Assembly (NCBI RefSeq): GCF_900109375.1
Contig: NZ_FOAB01000012.1
Span: forward strand, 32,897-96,896
From: Aquimarina amphilecti
GTDB lineage: Bacteria > Bacteroidota > Bacteroidia > Flavobacteriales > Flavobacteriaceae
Direction of reading: 5' to 3'
DNA: 64,000 nt
Position numbers and translations under genes: made by a program
Notes under the pieces: model-generated
Databases searched by the model: none
The model's input: the letters and a program-made list of their open reading frames with translations, nothing else
What the model was told of the DNA's origin: nothing
In this document: positions 63,671 through 64,000 of the stretch, piece by piece
Layout: every line of letters starts with the position of its first letter
Position numbering within the stretch: position 1 is the first letter of the stretch

Positions 63671-64000
63671 CTAAAAGAAACGTGGTGTTAACATTCTGTT
63701 GTACTTTCTGAATAACTCAAAACGCAACATAACTTCGTAACTACCATCATTGAACTGAGTTCTACCTAATTCTGTAGATTCTTTGTCATATGCAAATCCT
63801 ATCATTAAAGAATCAGACACTTGGAATCCAGCCATAGCACTAAACGCTGCACTCCATCTATATCCTACTCCTAATGTTAACTTATCATATAAAAGAAAGT
63901 TTGCTGACAGGTCTACCTGTAAAGGAGCTCCAAAAACTAATTTACTTAATACAGCTGGTTTAAATTTCACTGTATCACTAAGATCAAAAACATGTCCAGC
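63671..64000 (-). CDS. PorP/SprF family type IX secretion membrane protein, C-terminal part
   Basis: The minus-strand frame is open through the right edge of the window, so the N-terminal two thirds are missing. The visible 110 residues are outer-membrane beta strands typical of the family's end: KLVFGAPLQVDLSANFLLYD, LTLGVGYRWSAAFSAMAGFQ, LMIGFAYD and YEVMLRFELF. It sits just upstream of the OmpA-family gene in one operon. In known cases such a pair follows a giant surface protein gene, expected beyond the edge. Confidence 0.85.
   Translation of the reverse strand, partial: AGHVFDLSDTVKFKPAVLSKLVFGAPLQVDLSANFLLYDKLTLGVGYRWSAAFSAMAGFQVSDSLMIGFAYDKESTELGRTQFNDGSYEVMLRFELFRKYNRMLTPRFF

Noticed and set aside
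60219..64000. CRISPR array or tRNA genes
   Set aside because: No regularly spaced repeats and no cloverleaf sequences were seen here or elsewhere in the window.

Overview
The window is an AT-rich chromosomal segment of a Bacteroidota bacterium, most likely a marine flavobacterium related to Aquimarina. The genus is a guess from overall protein similarity; the family is well supported. Evidence: Por secretion (type IX, T9SS) sorting domains at protein C-termini, a PorP/SprF-OmpA gene pair, GldF/GldG gliding sequences, DUF2911, DUF4174 and DUF1572 proteins, weak ribosome binding sites, and promoters that fit the Bacteroidota pattern TTG-N(about 19)-TAnnTTTG. No phage, insertion sequence, CRISPR array or tRNA was found. 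The only RNA gene seen is the small SRP RNA (ffs).

Layout. 1-815: end of a repeat-bearing T9SS protein. 988-8941: housekeeping genes (acyl-CoA-ligase-like enzyme, dnaK, L-serine deaminase, CPBP protease, panB, a pseudouridine synthase). 9045-12386: membrane and TPR-like proteins. 12581-16948: leucine operon leuA-leuC-leuD-leuB. 17068-26938: purC, phoH, a SAM-hydrolase-like gene, an ABM protein, a fused gldF-gldG, a small Cys-rich peptide gene, a thioredoxin/MsrA-like fusion, and dnaN. 27093-31173: Crp-like regulator with a DJ-1/PfpI lipoprotein, a zinc-finger membrane protein and a secreted endonuclease I. 31534-32409: three tandem precursor peptides with a shared leader and six-Cys cores. 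32478-35771: pta-ackA. 35939-40076: DUF2911 protein, TlpA-like lipoprotein and three small charged exported proteins. 40201-45840: pheT, a fused XRE regulator/DUF4870/serine hydrolase, and three small genes. 45837-49934: GMC oxidoreductase and self-sufficient desaturase operon facing a TetR gene. 49993-58130: ABC-F, thioredoxin-like lipoprotein, transaldolase, SDR, ffs, glutaminyl cyclase and DEAD-box helicase. 58247-64000: surface and lipoproteins, trmH, and an OmpA/PorP pair cut by the right edge.

The most unusual content is: (a) four small peptides (one at 23530, three at 31534-32409) with a common short leader ending KG[GAS] and cores of six cysteines each; (b) the 602-residue XRE-DUF4870-beta-lactamase-fold fusion; (c) the desaturase-ferredoxin reductase-ferredoxin fusion, translationally coupled to a GMC oxidoreductase, whose promoter lies inside a palindrome next to tetR; (d) the single-chain GldFG; and (e) several enzymes that lack expected domains or residues (short LeuA, SAM-hydrolase homologue without its triad, ABC-F with a degenerate second P-loop).
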